A stretch of 7,303 bases of DNA from CAMYJH01 sp041589735 (lineage in GTDB: Bacteria; Pseudomonadota; Gammaproteobacteria; HK1). Location of the stretch: positions 1-7,303 of the forward strand of contig JBFHVA010000179.1 in the NCBI GenBank assembly GCA_041589735.1. Reading direction: 5' to 3'. Both the position numbers and the translations under genes were made by a program. Shown one piece after another: positions 6,001 to 7,303 of this stretch; position 1 is the stretch's first letter; each line of letters starts with the position of its first letter. The notes beneath the pieces are model-generated. The model did no database searches. It was not told the origin of the DNA and was given only the letters and a program-made list of their open reading frames with translations.

Positions 6001-7194
6001 TTATGCCGCAACCGTCAGCGCGCGCGTCTTTTGCACCGCAAGCGTCGTGTCCAGTGCGCGCTTGAGATCGGCGATCAGATCCTCCGCGTCCTCGATCCCG
6101 ACCGAAAGCCGGATCAAATCGTCGTCGATGCCGGCCCGTTTCTTGGCTTCGTCAGTCATGGACTTGTGGGTCATGGTCGCCGGGTGCGCCACCAGGCTCT
6201 CGACGCCGCCCAAAGACTCGGCCAGGGAGAAGTGCTCCAGGGTTCCGATGAATGTCTTTACGCTTTCTAGGCCGCCGTCGATGCGAAAGCTCGCCATGGC
6301 GCCAAAGCCCGACTGTTGTTTCTTCGCGATCTCGTGGCCCGGGTGATCCTTCAAGCCCGGATAATGCACTTTCTTTACTGCTTTGTGTTCCTGAAGCGCG
6401 TCCACCAGGGCGTGGGCGTTTTCCTCGTGCACGCGAAGGCGGGCGCTCAACGTGCGCACGCCGCGCAGGGTGAGATAGCTGTCAAACGGCGCCCCGGTAA
6501 TGCCAAGACAGTTGCCCCACCAGGTCAGCTGCTCGGCGAGGGACTCATCTTTGGCGATGGCGACGCCGCCCACCACGTCGCTGTGGCCGTTTAAGTACTT
6601 GGTGGTGGAATGCACCACGAGATCGGCGCCCAGCGCAATGGGCTGCTGCCATCCCGGTGAGAGAAAGGTGTTGTCCACCGCAAGAAGCGTTTCATGCTGG
6701 CGGCAAAGCTCGGCTGCGGCTTCGATGTCGACGATGCGCAGCAGCGGATTGCTGGGGGTCTCTACCCAAAGCAGCGCGGGGCCTTCGTCGAAGGCTTTTT
6801 CAAGCGCGCGCGTATCCGTCTGATCGACGAAGCGAACGCGAATGCAGTTTCGCTCCGCCAGCGCTTTGAACAGACGGTTAGATCCGCCGTAACAGTCGTG
6901 GGGCGCAATCAAGAGATCGCCGGGGCTGAGCAGCTGGGTCACCAGATGGATCGCGGACATGCCGCTGCCGGTGACAACCGCGCCGGCGCCGCCTTCGAGC
7001 TCGGCCAGCGCCGTGCCCAGCTGGTCGCGGGTAGGATTGGCCGAGCGCGTGTAGTCGTAGGCGCGCGGCTGGCCTAAATCAGCGAAGGTGAAGTTGGAAG
7101 ACAGGTGCAGCGGGGGGACGACTGCACCGTACTGCGTCTCGGACGCAATTCCGGCGCGCACGGCGCGGGTTCGTGAGGAAGCTCGATGGGTCAT
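6001..7194 (-). CDS. metB: Cystathionine gamma-synthase
   Basis: This 397-residue cytoplasmic, PLP-dependent enzyme of the Cys/Met metabolism family joins an activated homoserine (O-succinyl- or O-acetylhomoserine) with cysteine to give cystathionine, the first step of transsulfuration to methionine. The PLP lysine is K199 in HSTTKYLNGHSD, with D174 in VDNTF, Y48 and R50 in YDYTRSANPTRD, the SGMSAIHLVT phosphate-binding loop at 77-86, Y102 in DCYGG and R362 in IRLSVGIED. QYGAVVPPLHLSS, ALAELEGGAGAV and SLGGVESLVAHPATMTH closely follow E. coli MetB as I remember it, which favours synthase over gamma-lyase, though the two can be hard to separate by sequence alone. It is about 10 residues longer at the C-terminus than the E. 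coli enzyme. The start at 7194 is supported by GGAG about 7 bases upstream. No met regulator site or riboswitch was recognised in the 109 bases upstream. Confidence 0.95.
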   Translation of the reverse strand: MTHRASSRTRAVRAGIASETQYGAVVPPLHLSSNFTFADLGQPRAYDYTRSANPTRDQLGTALAELEGGAGAVVTGSGMSAIHLVTQLLSPGDLLIAPHDCYGGSNRLFKALAERNCIRVRFVDQTDTRALEKAFDEGPALLWVETPSNPLLRIVDIEAAAELCRQHETLLAVDNTFLSPGWQQPIALGADLVVHSTTKYLNGHSDVVGGVAIAKDESLAEQLTWWGNCLGITGAPFDSYLTLRGVRTLSARLRVHEENAHALVDALQEHKAVKKVHYPGLKDHPGHEIAKKQQSGFGAMASFRIDGGLESVKTFIGTLEHFSLAESLGGVESLVAHPATMTHKSMTDEAKKRAGIDDDLIRLSVGIEDAEDLIADLKRALDTTLAVQKTRALTVAA

Positions 7195-7303
7195 TTCAGT
7201 TCTCCGTCAGTTATCCCCGTTAAGGGTCGGCTTCCCCATCGGAAACCCTGCGAAGAACCGTAAGGTCAGAGTACCGCGCCCTTCACCTGACCGCCGGGGA
7301 CCC

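Noticed and set aside
7281..7286. Single CTTCAC hexamer upstream of metB, matching the operator half-site
   Set aside because: No second copy at 11 bases on either side, so it does not form the paired site seen at the other two locations.
7264..7292. GGTCAG ... CTGACC inverted repeat upstream of metB
   Set aside because: Six-base arms with a 17-base spacer are not unusual by chance, and it does not resemble a met box or SAM riboswitch stem.
7207..7302. Minus-strand frame open to the right edge, ending 12 bases before metB
   Set aside because: About 31 codons without a stop could be the 3' end of an upstream gene, but the translation (ending in PMGKPTLNGDN) matches no family I recognise, and such a length is easily reached by chance at this GC content.

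Overview
The window reads as a compact, GC-rich bacterial chromosome segment with short intergenic gaps. The gene families (an E. coli-like MetB, an OmpR/EnvZ-class two-component pair, an Spr/NlpC-type lipoprotein, a LysE/RhtB exporter) suggest a proteobacterium, most likely a gammaproteobacterium. This is inferred from family resemblance only. No RNA gene, insertion sequence, CRISPR array or integrase was seen. Eight protein genes account for nearly all of it.

Left part (1-3450, all minus strand). Read in transcription order, a response regulator and its membrane histidine kinase (11-bp overlap) are followed by a membrane fatty acid desaturase and then, through a 4-bp ATGA overlap, the start of a flavoprotein oxidoreductase of the COG2907 type that runs off the left edge. 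The 123-bp gap between kinase and desaturase holds four copies of GTGAAG-like hexamers at an exact 11-bp period. A two-copy version of the same pattern (16 of 19 bases identical over the shared core) lies upstream of the response regulator. Direct repeats of this spacing are the usual binding sites of OmpR/PhoB-family regulators. The simplest reading is a self-regulating two-component system that also controls the adjacent lipid-modifying genes.

Middle part (3605-5137, plus strand). A LysE-family exporter and a TauD/TfdA-type Fe(II)/2-oxoglutarate dioxygenase form a probable two-gene operon, divergent from the two-component genes and sharing their 154-bp control region.

Right part (5168-7194, minus strand). 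An NlpC/P60 cell-wall peptidase lipoprotein converges with the dioxygenase gene after a 30-bp gap. Its start codon lies in a 13-bp-arm dyad that would fold as a fully paired hairpin in its own mRNA. Upstream of it, after a 233-bp gap, is cystathionine gamma-synthase (metB), a methionine biosynthesis gene. These two look like independent housekeeping functions. The signals most worth testing are the phased operator arrays and the start-codon hairpin.
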